From positions 1-64,000 of the forward strand of contig NZ_BBNB01000004.1 of the NCBI RefSeq assembly GCF_000759835.1: 64,000 nt of DNA, written 5' to 3'. Shown here piece after piece: positions 31,221 to 43,736 of the stretch (position 1 is the first letter of the stretch; every line of letters starts with the position of its first letter). The translations under genes and the position numbers were made by a program. This DNA comes from Citrobacter sedlakii NBRC 105722. GTDB lineage: Bacteria; Pseudomonadota; Gammaproteobacteria; Enterobacterales; Enterobacteriaceae. Under the pieces are notes generated by a model that saw only the letters and a program-made list of their open reading frames with translations, ran no database searches and was not told where the DNA came from.

Positions 31221-32084
31221 ATGATCCGCAGTATGACCGCCTACGCCCGGCGTGAAATCAAGGGTGAATGGGGTAGCGCGACCTGGGAAATGCGCTCGGT
31301 AAACCAGCGTTATCTGGAAACTTACTTTCGTCTGCCGGAGCAGTTCCGTAGCCTTGAGCCTGTTGTTCGCGAACGTATCCGTACGCGCCTGACGCGTGGG
31401 AAAATCGAATGCACGCTACGTTTTGAGCCCGACGCCAGCGCGCAGGGCGAACTCATTCTCAATGAGAAACTCGCCAAACAGCTGGTGAACGCGGCCAACT
31501 GGGTCAAAATGCAGAGCGATGAAGGGGAAATCAATCCGGTTGATATCCTTCGCTGGCCCGGCGTTATGGCAGCTCAGGAGCAGGATCTCGATGCCATTGC
31601 CGCTGAAATCCTGACCGCGCTGGACGGCGCGCTGGACGACTTCATTATTGCCCGCGAAACAGAAGGGCAAGCACTGAAAGCGCTCATCGAACAGCGTCTG
31701 GAGGGCGTCAGCGCCGAAGTGGTAAAAGTTCGCGCCCATATGCCGGAAATCCTGCAATGGCAACGTGAACGTCTGGTCGCCAAACTGGAAGACGCTCAGG
31801 TGCAGCTGGAAAATAACCGTCTGGAACAGGAGCTGGTGATGATGGCCCAGCGTATTGATGTGGCGGAAGAACTGGATCGCCTGGAAGCTCACGTCAAAGA
31901 AACCTACAACATCCTGAAGAAAAAAGAGGCGGTGGGCCGCCGTCTGGACTTCATGATGCAGGAATTCAACCGTGAATCGAATACGCTGGCGTCAAAATCT
32001 ATCAATGCCGACGTCACTAACTCCGCCATCGAACTGAAAGTGTTGATCGAGCAAATGCGCGAGCAGATCCAGAATATCGAGTAA
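31221..32084 (+). CDS. yicC: YicC family endoribonuclease
   Basis: YicC is a conserved 287-residue protein recently described as an endoribonuclease that helps degrade small RNAs such as RyhB. It begins MIRSMTAYARREIKGEWG, has an alpha-helical Glu/Gln-rich middle and ends with GRRLDFMMQEFNRESNTLASKS, all family hallmarks. It is a single gene with a terminator. Confidence 0.95.
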   Translation: MIRSMTAYARREIKGEWGSATWEMRSVNQRYLETYFRLPEQFRSLEPVVRERIRTRLTRGKIECTLRFEPDASAQGELILNEKLAKQLVNAANWVKMQSDEGEINPVDILRWPGVMAAQEQDLDAIAAEILTALDGALDDFIIARETEGQALKALIEQRLEGVSAEVVKVRAHMPEILQWQRERLVAKLEDAQVQLENNRLEQELVMMAQRIDVAEELDRLEAHVKETYNILKKKEAVGRRLDFMMQEFNRESNTLASKSINADVTNSAIELKVLIEQMREQIQNIE

Positions 32085-32093
32085 ATGCCAACA

Positions 32094-32122
32094 AACGTCG
32101 CCCGCTGCGTTCGGGCGGCGTT
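32094..32122 (+). terminator. Terminator after yicC
   Basis: An 11-bp stem (AACGTCGCCCG / CGGGCGGCGTT, one G-U pair) with a 7-base loop starts 10 bp after yicC stops. The T-run is poor, so efficiency is uncertain. Confidence 0.75.
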
Positions 32123-32335
32123 ACGTTTCCCTGAATATCAACTTATTTGTCTCCCAGGCATTATATTTTCTCATCATTATAACAACCTCTTTTTATCGAA
32201 TACCCTATGTAAGATGGGTTGAGTGGCATAATCGCATGAGCGAAATTTATTAAAAAGCCATTGCGTTAGAAAATCTCAATCGTGATATACCGCACAAATC
32301 GCTACTCTCTACCGCGCTAAAGATGAGGGAGAGCC

Positions 32336-34671
<2,336 letters not shown>

Positions 34672-34854
34672 TCACACAGGTAAAGCCGAGCGGCAATATA
34701 TTCTTTTGCGCACGGGCTTCCAGACATTCGCAGTTGTTGTAGAGAATGTCGGTTAAATCAGGAAACAGGCTCGCAAAACGCAACAATCTGGCGCAAAAAG
34801 TGTGACAAAAGCTACGTCGCGTTGCGGTGACGTGTATAATAAGCCCGTATGTAG

Positions 34855-35511
<657 letters not shown>

Positions 35512-35565
35512 ACCCACTTTCAGTATTATGCCCAGTCATTTCTTCACCTGTGGAGCATTTTAAGT

Positions 35566-35841
35566 ATGGCACGCGTAACTGTTCAGGACGCTGTAGAGAA
35601 AATTGGTAACCGTTTTGACCTGGTACTGGTCGCCGCGCGTCGCGCTCGTCAGATGCAGGTAGGCGGAAAGGATCCGCTCGTACCGGAAGAAAACGATAAA
35701 ACTACCGTAATCGCACTGCGCGAAATCGAAGAAGGTCTGATCAACAACCAGATCCTCGACGTACGTGAGCGCCAGGAACAGCAAGAGCAGGAAGCCGCTG
35801 AATTACAAGCCGTTACCGCGATTGCTGAAGGTCGTCGTTAA
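35566..35841 (+). CDS. rpoZ: RNA polymerase omega subunit
   Basis: Omega is a 91-residue accessory subunit that assists beta' folding and forms part of a ppGpp binding site. The start [20 protein letters not shown] is diagnostic. It sits between gmk and spoT, linking RNA polymerase with ppGpp metabolism in one operon. Confidence 0.98.
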
Positions 35842-35859
35842 TCACAAAGCGGGTCGCCC

Positions 35860-37977
35860 TTGTATCTGTTTGAAAGCCTGAATCAGCTGATTCAAACCTA
35901 CCTGCCTGAAGACCAAATCAAACGTCTTCGGCAGGCGTATCTCGTTGCACGTGACGCTCACGAGGGCCAGACACGTTCAAGCGGTGAACCTTACATCACG
36001 CACCCTGTTGCCGTAGCCTGCATTCTGGCCGAGATGAAGCTCGACTATGAAACGCTGATGGCCGCGCTGTTGCATGACGTGATTGAAGATACCCCCGCCA
36101 CCTACCAGGACATGGAGCAGCTATTTGGTAAAAGCGTTGCTGAACTGGTCGAAGGGGTATCGAAGCTAGATAAGCTTAAGTTCCGCGACAAGAAAGAGGC
36201 GCAGGCCGAAAACTTTCGCAAGATGATTATGGCGATGGTGCAGGATATCCGCGTCATTCTCATCAAACTTGCTGACCGTACCCATAACATGCGCACACTG
36301 GGTTCTTTGCGCCCGGATAAACGTCGCCGCATCGCCCGCGAAACGCTTGAAATTTACAGCCCGCTGGCACACCGTTTAGGTATCCATCACATTAAAACCG
36401 AGCTGGAAGAGCTGGGTTTTGAGGCGCTGTATCCCAACCGCTATCGGGTAATTAAAGAAGTCGTCAAAGCCGCTCGCGGCAACCGTAAAGAGATGATCCA
36501 GAAAATCCTCTCTGAAATTGAAGGACGGCTACAGGAAGCAGGGATTCCCTGTCGCGTCAGTGGACGCGAGAAGCATCTCTATTCCATCTACTGCAAAATG
36601 GTGCTTAAAGAGCAGCGTTTTCATTCGATCATGGACATTTACGCCTTCCGCGTCATCGTTCATGACGCCGATACCTGCTACCGCGTGCTCGGCCAGATGC
36701 ACAGCCTTTACAAGCCGCGTCCTGGCCGCGTGAAGGACTATATCGCCATTCCGAAAGCGAACGGCTATCAGTCGCTGCATACCTCAATGATCGGCCCACA
36801 CGGCGTTCCTGTTGAGGTGCAAATCCGCACTGAAGATATGGATCAGATGGCGGAGATGGGGGTTGCGGCGCACTGGGCTTATAAAGAGCATGGCGAGACC
36901 AGCACCACCGCGCAAATCCGCGCTCAGCGCTGGATGCAGAGTCTGCTTGAGCTACAGCAAAGCGCAGGCAGCTCCTTTGAGTTTATTGAAAGCGTTAAAT
37001 CCGATCTTTTCCCCGATGAGATTTACGTTTTCACCCCGGAAGGCCGCATTGTCGAACTGCCAGCCGGCGCCACCCCGGTCGACTTCGCATACGCCGTGCA
37101 CACCGACATCGGTCACGCCTGCGTGGGCGCTCGCGTCGACAGACAGCCTTACCCGCTGTCACAGCCGCTTACCAGCGGTCAGACGGTGGAGATCATTACC
37201 GCGCCGGGCGCTCGTCCCAATGCCGCGTGGCTTAACTTCGTTGTCAGTTCAAAAGCCCGCGCCAAGATTCGTCAACTGCTGAAAAACCTTAAACGTGACG
37301 ATTCCGTTAGCCTCGGACGCCGCCTGCTCAACCATGCCCTGGGCGGTAGCCGTAAACTGGCTGAAATTCCGCAGGAGAATATCCAGCGCGAGCTTGAACG
37401 TATGAAACTGGCCACGCTTGACGACCTGCTGGCGGAAATCGGCCTCGGTAACGCCATGAGCGTGGTGGTGGCGAAAAACCTGCAGCAGGGTGAGGCGTCT
37501 ACCACGACGGCGCAGCCTGCCGCAACGGGCCACGGACATCTGCCGATCAAAGGCGCAGACGGCGTACTGATTACCTTCGCCAAATGCTGCCGTCCGATCC
37601 CTGGCGACCCGATCATCGCCCACGTCAGCCCCGGTAAAGGCCTGGTGATTCACCACGAGTCCTGCCGTAACATCCGCGGCTACCAGAAAGAGCCAGAGAA
37701 GTTTATGGCCGTTGAGTGGGACAAAGAGACGGCGCAGGAATTTATCACCGAGATCAAAGTGGATATGTTTAACCATCAGGGCGCGCTGGCTAACCTGACG
37801 GCGGCAATCAACACCACGACCTCCAATATTCAAAGCCTGAATACAGAAGAAAAAGATGGTCGCGTCTACAGCGCCTTTATTCGTCTTACCGCACGCGATC
37901 GCGTACATCTGGCGAATATCATGCGCAAAATCCGCGTCATGCCGGACGTGATTAAAGTCACCCGTAACCGAAACTAG
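35860..37977 (+). CDS. spoT: Bifunctional (p)ppGpp synthase/hydrolase SpoT
   Basis: SpoT balances the alarmone (p)ppGpp in response to carbon, fatty-acid and iron stress. Domains in order are HD hydrolase (HDVIED near residue 72), weak RelA-type synthetase (about 220-340), TGS (about 385-450), the conserved-cysteine region (KCCRPIPGDPI) and the ACT domain (about 630-705). Start is TTG, as in E. coli, 18 bp after rpoZ. At 705 residues it is three longer than K-12 SpoT; the difference lies in the variable linker with GEASTTTAQPAATG. Confidence 0.97.
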   Translation: MYLFESLNQLIQTYLPEDQIKRLRQAYLVARDAHEGQTRSSGEPYITHPVAVACILAEMKLDYETLMAALLHDVIEDTPATYQDMEQLFGKSVAELVEGVSKLDKLKFRDKKEAQAENFRKMIMAMVQDIRVILIKLADRTHNMRTLGSLRPDKRRRIARETLEIYSPLAHRLGIHHIKTELEELGFEALYPNRYRVIKEVVKAARGNRKEMIQKILSEIEGRLQEAGIPCRVSGREKHLYSIYCKMVLKEQRFHSIMDIYAFRVIVHDADTCYRVLGQMHSLYKPRPGRVKDYIAIPKANGYQSLHTSMIGPHGVPVEVQIRTEDMDQMAEMGVAAHWAYKEHGETSTTAQIRAQRWMQSLLELQQSAGSSFEFIESVKSDLFPDEIYVFTPEGRIVELPAGATPVDFAYAVHTDIGHACVGARVDRQPYPLSQPLTSGQTVEIITAPGARPNAAWLNFVVSSKARAKIRQLLKNLKRDDSVSLGRRLLNHALGGSRKLAEIPQENIQRELERMKLATLDDLLAEIGLGNAMSVVVAKNLQQGEASTTTAQPAATGHGHLPIKGADGVLITFAKCCRPIPGDPIIAHVSPGKGLVIHHESCRNIRGYQKEPEKFMAVEWDKETAQEFITEIKVDMFNHQGALANLTAAINTTTSNIQSLNTEEKDGRVYSAFIRLTARDRVHLANIMRKIRVMPDVIKVTRNRN

Positions 37978-37981
37978 TTTT

Positions 37982-38671
37982 ATGAATGAACAACGTTATG
38001 CGCGTATCCGTGAAATGCTCGCCAGGCGGCAGCCTGATCTGACCGTCTGCATGGAGCAGGTTCATAAACCTCATAACGTTTCTGCGATCATTCGTACCGC
38101 AGACGCTGTTGGCGTCCATGAAGTCCACGCCGTCTGGCCGGGCAGCCGCATGCGCACCATGGCCTCCGCGGCAGCGGGTAGCAACAGTTGGGTGCAGGTA
38201 AAAACGCACCGCACCATTGGCGAGGCGGTCAACCATCTGAAAGGTCAGGGCATGCAGGTTCTGGCGACCCATCTGTCTGACAAAGCGGTCGATTTTCGCG
38301 ACATTGATTATACCCGTCCCACCTGCATCCTGATGGGGCAGGAAAAAACCGGTATTACCCAGGAAGCATTAGACCTTGCGGATCAGGATATTATTATTCC
38401 GATGATCGGCATGGTGCAATCACTGAACGTCTCCGTCGCTTCCGCGCTGATTCTTTACGAAGCCCAGCGTCAACGACAGAACGCGGGTATGTACCTGCGC
38501 GAAAACAGTATGCTGCCTGAGGACGAACAGCAGCGTCTGCTGTTTGAGGGCGGCTATCCGGTGCTGGCGAAAGTCGCCAGGCGTAAAGGCTTGCCCTACC
38601 CGCGGGTGAACCAGCAGGGTGAGATCGAGGCGGATGCCTCCTGGTGGTCCACCATGCAGGCCGCAGGGTAA
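37982..38671 (+). CDS. trmH: tRNA (guanosine-18-2'-O)-methyltransferase
   Basis: TrmH (SpoU) methylates the ribose of G18 in tRNA using SAM and has the SPOUT knot fold. The signature motifs NNVSAI-like (HNVSAIIRTADAVGV), ILMGQEKTGI and IPMIGMVQSLNVSVASALILYE are all visible. Length 229 residues. It starts 4 bp after spoT and ends 5 bp before recG. Confidence 0.96.
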   Translation: MNEQRYARIREMLARRQPDLTVCMEQVHKPHNVSAIIRTADAVGVHEVHAVWPGSRMRTMASAAAGSNSWVQVKTHRTIGEAVNHLKGQGMQVLATHLSDKAVDFRDIDYTRPTCILMGQEKTGITQEALDLADQDIIIPMIGMVQSLNVSVASALILYEAQRQRQNAGMYLRENSMLPEDEQQRLLFEGGYPVLAKVARRKGLPYPRVNQQGEIEADASWWSTMQAAG

Positions 38672-38676
38672 TTCCC

Positions 38677-40758
38677 GTGTCGGGCCGCTTGTTAGACGCT
38701 GTCCCGCTCAGTTCCTTAACGGGCGTTGGCGCGGCGCAAAGCAGCAAACTGGCAAAAATCGGCCTGCACACCGTGCAGGATCTTCTTTTGCATCTCCCTC
38801 TGCGCTATGAAGATCGCACCCATCTTTATCCCATCGGCGAACTGTTGCCGGGCATGTATGCCACGGTCGAAGGCGAAGTGCTGAACTGCAACATCACTTT
38901 TGGCGGTCGCCGGATGATGACATGCCAGATAAGCGACGGCTCCGGCATTCTCACCCTGCGCTTTTTCAACTTCAGCGCAGCAATGAAAAACAGCCTTGCC
39001 AGCGGACGTCGGGTGCTGGCTTATGGCGAAGCGAAGCGCGGGAAATACGGTGCTGAGATGATCCATCCGGAATACCGTATCCAGGGCGATCTCAGCACCC
39101 CTGAGTTACAGGAAACCCTGACCCCTGTCTATCCGACCACTGAAGGCGTCAAGCAGGCGACGCTGCGCAAGCTGACCGACCAGGCGTTAGACCTGCTGGA
39201 TACCTGCGCCATTGCCGAACTGCTGCCGCCGGAACTCGCGCAGGGCATGATGAGCCTGCCGGAAGCATTGCGTACCCTCCACCGTCCGCCGCCGACGCTA
39301 CTACTGAGCGATCTGGAAACCGGTCAGCATCCGGCGCAGCGACGACTGATCCTTGAAGAATTACTGGCGCATAATCTGAGTATGCTGGCGCTTCGCGCCG
39401 GAGCGCAGCGTTTCCATGCGCAACCGCTGAGCGCCAACGACACGCTCAAAAACCAACTTTTAGCGTCGCTGCCGTTTAAACCCACGGGCGCACAGGCGCG
39501 CGTTGTCGCGGAAATCGAACGAGATATGGCGCTGGACGTTCCGATGATGCGTCTGGTGCAGGGCGATGTTGGCTCCGGTAAAACGCTGGTGGCGGCGCTT
39601 GCCGCACTGCGGGCGATTGCGCACGGCAAGCAGGTCGCGCTGATGGCGCCCACCGAACTGCTGGCAGAACAACATGCCAATAACTTCCGTAACTGGTTTG
39701 CGCCGCTTGGCGTGGAAGTGGGCTGGCTGGCCGGCAAGCAGAAAGGGAAGGCGCGTCTGGCCCAGCAGGAGGCGATCGCCAGCGGACAGGTGCAAATGGT
39801 GGTGGGGACACACGCTATTTTCCAGGAGCAGGTGCAGTTTAACGGCCTTGCCCTGGTGATTATCGACGAACAGCACCGTTTTGGCGTGCATCAGCGTCTG
39901 GCGCTGTGGGAAAAAGGCGAGCAGCAGGGTTTCCATCCACACCAGCTAATCATGACCGCCACGCCGATCCCACGCACCCTCGCGATGACCGCTTATGCGG
40001 ATCTCGACACGTCCGTTATCGATGAACTGCCGCCAGGACGTACGCCCGTCACCACCGTCGCCATTCCGGACACCCGGCGCAGTGACATTATTGACCGGGT
40101 GCGCAACGCCTGTACCCAGGAAGGGCGTCAGGCTTACTGGGTGTGCACGCTGATTGAAGAGTCGGACCTGCTGGAAGCGCAGGCCGCAGAAGCGACGTGG
40201 GAAGAGCTGAAGCTGGCCCTACCGGAGCTGAACGTCGGCCTGGTGCATGGCCGGATGAAACCAGCGGAGAAGCAGGCTGTGATGGCGGCGTTTAAGCAAG
40301 GTGAACTGCATCTGCTGGTTGCGACGACAGTCATTGAAGTGGGTGTGGATGTCCCTAATGCCAGCCTGATGATCATCGAAAACCCGGAGCGTCTGGGGCT
40401 GGCGCAGTTGCATCAGCTTCGTGGGCGCGTTGGTCGCGGCGCGGTTGCTTCTCACTGCGTACTGCTTTACAAGTCTCCTCTATCGAAGACGGCTCAGAAA
40501 CGACTGCAGGTGCTGCGCGACAGTAACGATGGCTTCGTGATTGCGCAAAAAGACTTAGAAATTCGCGGTCCCGGCGAACTGCTCGGCACACGCCAGACGG
40601 GCAATGCCGAGTTTAAAGTAGCGGATTTACTGCGCGATCAGGCCATTATTCCCGAAGTTCAGCGCATTGCGCGTCATATTCATGAAAGGTATCCGCAGCA
40701 GGCAAAAGCGCTTATCGAACGCTGGATGCCGGAAACGGAGCGCTATTCCAACGCCTGA
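38677..40758 (+). CDS. recG: ATP-dependent DNA helicase RecG
   Basis: RecG reverses stalled forks and processes D-loops, R-loops and Holliday junctions. The N-terminal wedge/OB domain is followed by an SF2 helicase with Walker A GDVGSGKTLVA, DEQH box IIDEQHRFGV, TATPIPRTLA and the motif VI region QLRGRVGRG. I assigned GTG 38677 because it gives MSGRLLDAVPLSS as in E. coli and exactly 693 residues; an upstream start would overlap trmH. Confidence 0.97.
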   Translation: MSGRLLDAVPLSSLTGVGAAQSSKLAKIGLHTVQDLLLHLPLRYEDRTHLYPIGELLPGMYATVEGEVLNCNITFGGRRMMTCQISDGSGILTLRFFNFSAAMKNSLASGRRVLAYGEAKRGKYGAEMIHPEYRIQGDLSTPELQETLTPVYPTTEGVKQATLRKLTDQALDLLDTCAIAELLPPELAQGMMSLPEALRTLHRPPPTLLLSDLETGQHPAQRRLILEELLAHNLSMLALRAGAQRFHAQPLSANDTLKNQLLASLPFKPTGAQARVVAEIERDMALDVPMMRLVQGDVGSGKTLVAALAALRAIAHGKQVALMAPTELLAEQHANNFRNWFAPLGVEVGWLAGKQKGKARLAQQEAIASGQVQMVVGTHAIFQEQVQFNGLALVIIDEQHRFGVHQRLALWEKGEQQGFHPHQLIMTATPIPRTLAMTAYADLDTSVIDELPPGRTPVTTVAIPDTRRSDIIDRVRNACTQEGRQAYWVCTLIEESDLLEAQAAEATWEELKLALPELNVGLVHGRMKPAEKQAVMAAFKQGELHLLVATTVIEVGVDVPNASLMIIENPERLGLAQLHQLRGRVGRGAVASHCVLLYKSPLSKTAQKRLQVLRDSNDGFVIAQKDLEIRGPGELLGTRQTGNAEFKVADLLRDQAIIPEVQRIARHIHERYPQQAKALIERWMPETERYSNA

Positions 40759-40773
40759 CCGTTCCCGATGTCG

Positions 40774-40798
40774 TGGCGGCGTTACGCCGCCCCCAGGT
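40774..40798. terminator. Hairpin between recG and gltS
   Basis: GGCGGCG/CGCCGCC pair around a 3-base loop in the 40-bp gap between two convergent genes. Probable shared terminator; only short T tracts flank it. Confidence 0.6.
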
Positions 40799-42004
40799 TT
40801 ACTGCGCGAAAATCGGCAGCAGCAGATACAGTTTGATTACCAGCGCGTTGACGATATCAATGAAGAACGCGCCAACCATTGGAACCACCAGAAATGCCAT
40901 ATGCGACGGACCAAACCGGTCGGTAATTGCCTGCATATTGGCAATTGCCGTCGGCGTGGCGCCCAGGCCAAATCCACAGTGTCCTGCCGCCAGCACCGCC
41001 GCGTCGTAGTTTTTACCCATCATGCGCCAGGTCACGAACACAGCGTACAGCGCCATGGCGATCGTCTGCACCACCAGAATAGCCAGCATCGGCAGCGCCA
41101 GCGAAGCCAGCTCCCACAACTTCAGACTCATCAGCGCCATCGCCAGAAACAGCGACAGACTGACGTTGCCCATAACGGACACGGCACGTTCAAAGACGCG
41201 GTAAAAGCCCAGCAGCGCCAGACCATTGCTGACGATCACGCCGACAAACAGTACGCAGACAAAGGTAGGCAGTTCAAACACCGTACCCACCAGCAGCTGG
41301 GCAACAATTTTCCCCACGGTCAGACAGATGGCGATGAGGGCGATGGTTTCGATCAGCACCAGCGAGGTGATCATGCGTCCAACGTCCGGTTTCTCAAACG
41401 CTGTCGGCACTTCCTGATCGTCAGGGATACCATCCGGCGTGGTGGAATGCTTCACCAGATAACGGGCAACCGGCCCCCCGATCAGCCCGCCAAGCACCAG
41501 ACCAAAGGTCGCGCAGGCCATTGCCACTTCCGTGGCGTTCGCAAAACCGTAGCGCTCAATAAACAACTTACTCCACGCCGCGCCGGTGCCGTGACCGCCG
41601 GACAACGTAATTGACCCGGCAATCAGCCCCATTAACGGGTCCAGTCCCAGCAGGCTTGCCATTCCGATGCCGATAGCGTTTTGCATCAGCAGCAGACCAA
41701 CCACCACGATCAAAAAGATACCAACGACGCGGCCCCCTTTGCGCAGGCTGGCGATGTTCGCGTTTAGACCAATGGTGGCAAAAAAGGCCAGCATTAACGG
41801 GTCACGCAAGGTCATGTCAAAGTCAACTTCCCAGCCCATGCTCTTTTTCAGCACCAGCAAAGCCAGCGCGACCAGTAAGCCACCGGCAACGGGTTCCGGA
41901 ATGGTGTATTTCTTCAGAAAGGAGACTGACTGGACCAGCTTGCGCCCCAGTAGAAGCGTTAGCGTTGCGGCAACAAGTGTCGATAACGTATCGAGATGAA
42001 ACAT
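40799..42004 (-). CDS. gltS: Sodium/glutamate symporter
   Basis: GltS is an inner-membrane Na+-coupled L-glutamate importer with two inverted repeats of five helices. The 401-residue protein starts MFHLDTLSTLVAATLTLLLG and carries the family re-entrant loop motifs SGGHGTGAAW and AGHCGFGLGATPTA. It stands alone, convergent with recG and divergent from xanP. Confidence 0.97.
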   Translation of the reverse strand: MFHLDTLSTLVAATLTLLLGRKLVQSVSFLKKYTIPEPVAGGLLVALALLVLKKSMGWEVDFDMTLRDPLMLAFFATIGLNANIASLRKGGRVVGIFLIVVVGLLLMQNAIGIGMASLLGLDPLMGLIAGSITLSGGHGTGAAWSKLFIERYGFANATEVAMACATFGLVLGGLIGGPVARYLVKHSTTPDGIPDDQEVPTAFEKPDVGRMITSLVLIETIALIAICLTVGKIVAQLLVGTVFELPTFVCVLFVGVIVSNGLALLGFYRVFERAVSVMGNVSLSLFLAMALMSLKLWELASLALPMLAILVVQTIAMALYAVFVTWRMMGKNYDAAVLAAGHCGFGLGATPTAIANMQAITDRFGPSHMAFLVVPMVGAFFIDIVNALVIKLYLLLPIFAQ

Positions 42005-42224
42005 AGACTAGCTCCTGTTGTGTGCATGGTTCGTACATGCACGGTTTCCTGAAATTTCTGCTCTTCATGAGTAATCGGCATGGATTTTAAGCAGAAAAGC
42101 AGTAAAAGTTATATAAAAAGGTGAGGTTAGTTGTTTTAAATATTAGGATTAGCAAGTGGCAATCGTTTGCTTTTACCTTCTGGTCAGCTAAAATGCCCGC
42201 TTTTCCACCACGGGATTGCCTCTG

Positions 42225-43616
42225 ATGTCTGTTAACACCCTTGAATCAGAAAGTGCGCAACCGGTTGCGCATAATCAAAACAGTGAACTGATTTATCGTC
42301 TGGAAGATCGCCCGCCGCTACCGCAAACCCTTTTCGCCGCCTGCCAGCACCTGTTGGCGATGTTTGTTGCGGTTATTACCCCGGCGCTGCTTATCTGTCA
42401 GGCGCTCGGGTTACCGGCACAGGATACGCAACACATCATCAGCATGTCGCTGTTCGCCTCCGGCGTGGCCTCGATTATTCAGATTAAAGCATGGGGGCCG
42501 GTCGGTTCGGGATTGTTATCGATTCAGGGAACCAGTTTTAACTTCGTGGCGCCGCTGATCATGGGCGGCACCGCGCTGAAGACCGGCGGCGCAGACGTCC
42601 CAACCATGATGGCCGCGCTGTTTGGTACGCTAATGCTGGCAAGCTGCACCGAAATGGTAATTTCCCGTGTGTTGCACCTCGCGCGCCGCATCATTACACC
42701 GCTGGTTTCAGGCGTCGTGGTGATGATTATCGGCCTGTCGCTGATTCAGGTCGGTCTGACGTCTATTGGCGGTGGTTATACCGCCATGAGCGACAATACG
42801 TTCGGCGCGCCGAAAAACCTGCTGCTGGCAGGCGTGGTGCTGCTGCTGATTATTCTGCTTAACCGTCAACGCAACCCGTACCTGCGCGTCGCCTCACTGG
42901 TTATCGCGATGGCGGCGGGTTACGCGCTGGCGTGGTTTATGGGGATGCTGCCGGAAAACACCGCGACCGCCTCCCAGGAACTGATCATGGTGCCAACGCC
43001 GCTGTACTATGGCCTGGGTATCGACTGGAGCCTGCTGCTGCCGCTGATGCTGGTCTTTATGATCACGTCACTGGAAACTATCGGCGACATCACCGCCACA
43101 TCCGACGTTTCTGAACAACCGGTCTCTGGCCCGCTGTATATGAAGCGCCTGAAGGGCGGCGTACTGGCAAACGGCCTGAACTCCTTCGTCTCTGCCGTCT
43201 TTAACACGTTCCCGAATTCCTGCTTCGGCCAGAATAACGGCGTGATTCAACTGACCGGCGTGGCCAGTCGCTACGTTGGTTTCGTAGTGGCGCTGATGCT
43301 GATCCTGCTCGGTCTGTTCCCGGCGGTAAGCGGTTTTGTACAGCATATTCCGGAGCCGGTGCTGGGTGGCGCAACGCTGGTGATGTTCGGCACCATCGCC
43401 GCTTCTGGCGTGCGCATTGTGTCCCGCGAGCCGCTGAACCGCCGCGCTATCCTGATCATCGCACTCTCACTGGCGGTCGGTCTTGGCGTGTCTCAGCAGC
43501 CGCTGATCCTGCAATTTGCGCCAGACTGGGTGAAAAACCTGCTCTCTTCCGGTATCGCCGCCGGAGGGATTACCGCTATCGTTCTGAATCTGATTTTCCC
43601 GCCTGAAAAGCAGTAA
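42225..43616 (+). CDS. xanP: Xanthine permease XanP
   Basis: XanP is a high-affinity proton-coupled xanthine importer of the NAT/NCS2 family with 14 membrane helices. The NAT signature region is [17 protein letters not shown], and the substrate-binding helix has [18 protein letters not shown] 42225 gives the standard 463 residues; an in-frame TTG lies 9 bp upstream. A hairpin follows the stop. Confidence 0.95.
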   Translation: MSVNTLESESAQPVAHNQNSELIYRLEDRPPLPQTLFAACQHLLAMFVAVITPALLICQALGLPAQDTQHIISMSLFASGVASIIQIKAWGPVGSGLLSIQGTSFNFVAPLIMGGTALKTGGADVPTMMAALFGTLMLASCTEMVISRVLHLARRIITPLVSGVVVMIIGLSLIQVGLTSIGGGYTAMSDNTFGAPKNLLLAGVVLLLIILLNRQRNPYLRVASLVIAMAAGYALAWFMGMLPENTATASQELIMVPTPLYYGLGIDWSLLLPLMLVFMITSLETIGDITATSDVSEQPVSGPLYMKRLKGGVLANGLNSFVSAVFNTFPNSCFGQNNGVIQLTGVASRYVGFVVALMLILLGLFPAVSGFVQHIPEPVLGGATLVMFGTIAASGVRIVSREPLNRRAILIIALSLAVGLGVSQQPLILQFAPDWVKNLLSSGIAAGGITAIVLNLIFPPEKQ

Positions 43617-43624
43617 GCTTTATG

Positions 43625-43651
43625 CGACGGTGAGTTCAATTCACCGTCGCT
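43625..43651 (+). terminator. Hairpin after xanP
   Basis: A perfect 10-bp stem GCGACGGTGA / TCACCGTCGC with 7-base loop begins 8 bp past the xanP stop. A TATAAT hexamer directly follows and could be the -10 of a yicH promoter, but I see no matching -35. Confidence 0.7.
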
Positions 43652-43736
43652 ATAATACTCTTTCACGATTCCTGCCTTGAGGATCGCGCGTAAATCGTGC
43701 ATAACTCAGCTATGTGTATTCGCGGGATGGAAGACC

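Noticed and set aside
34835-34840. TATAAT upstream of gmk as a full promoter call
   Set aside because: No acceptable -35 hexamer at 16-18 bp spacing, so it is mentioned only within the gmk entry.
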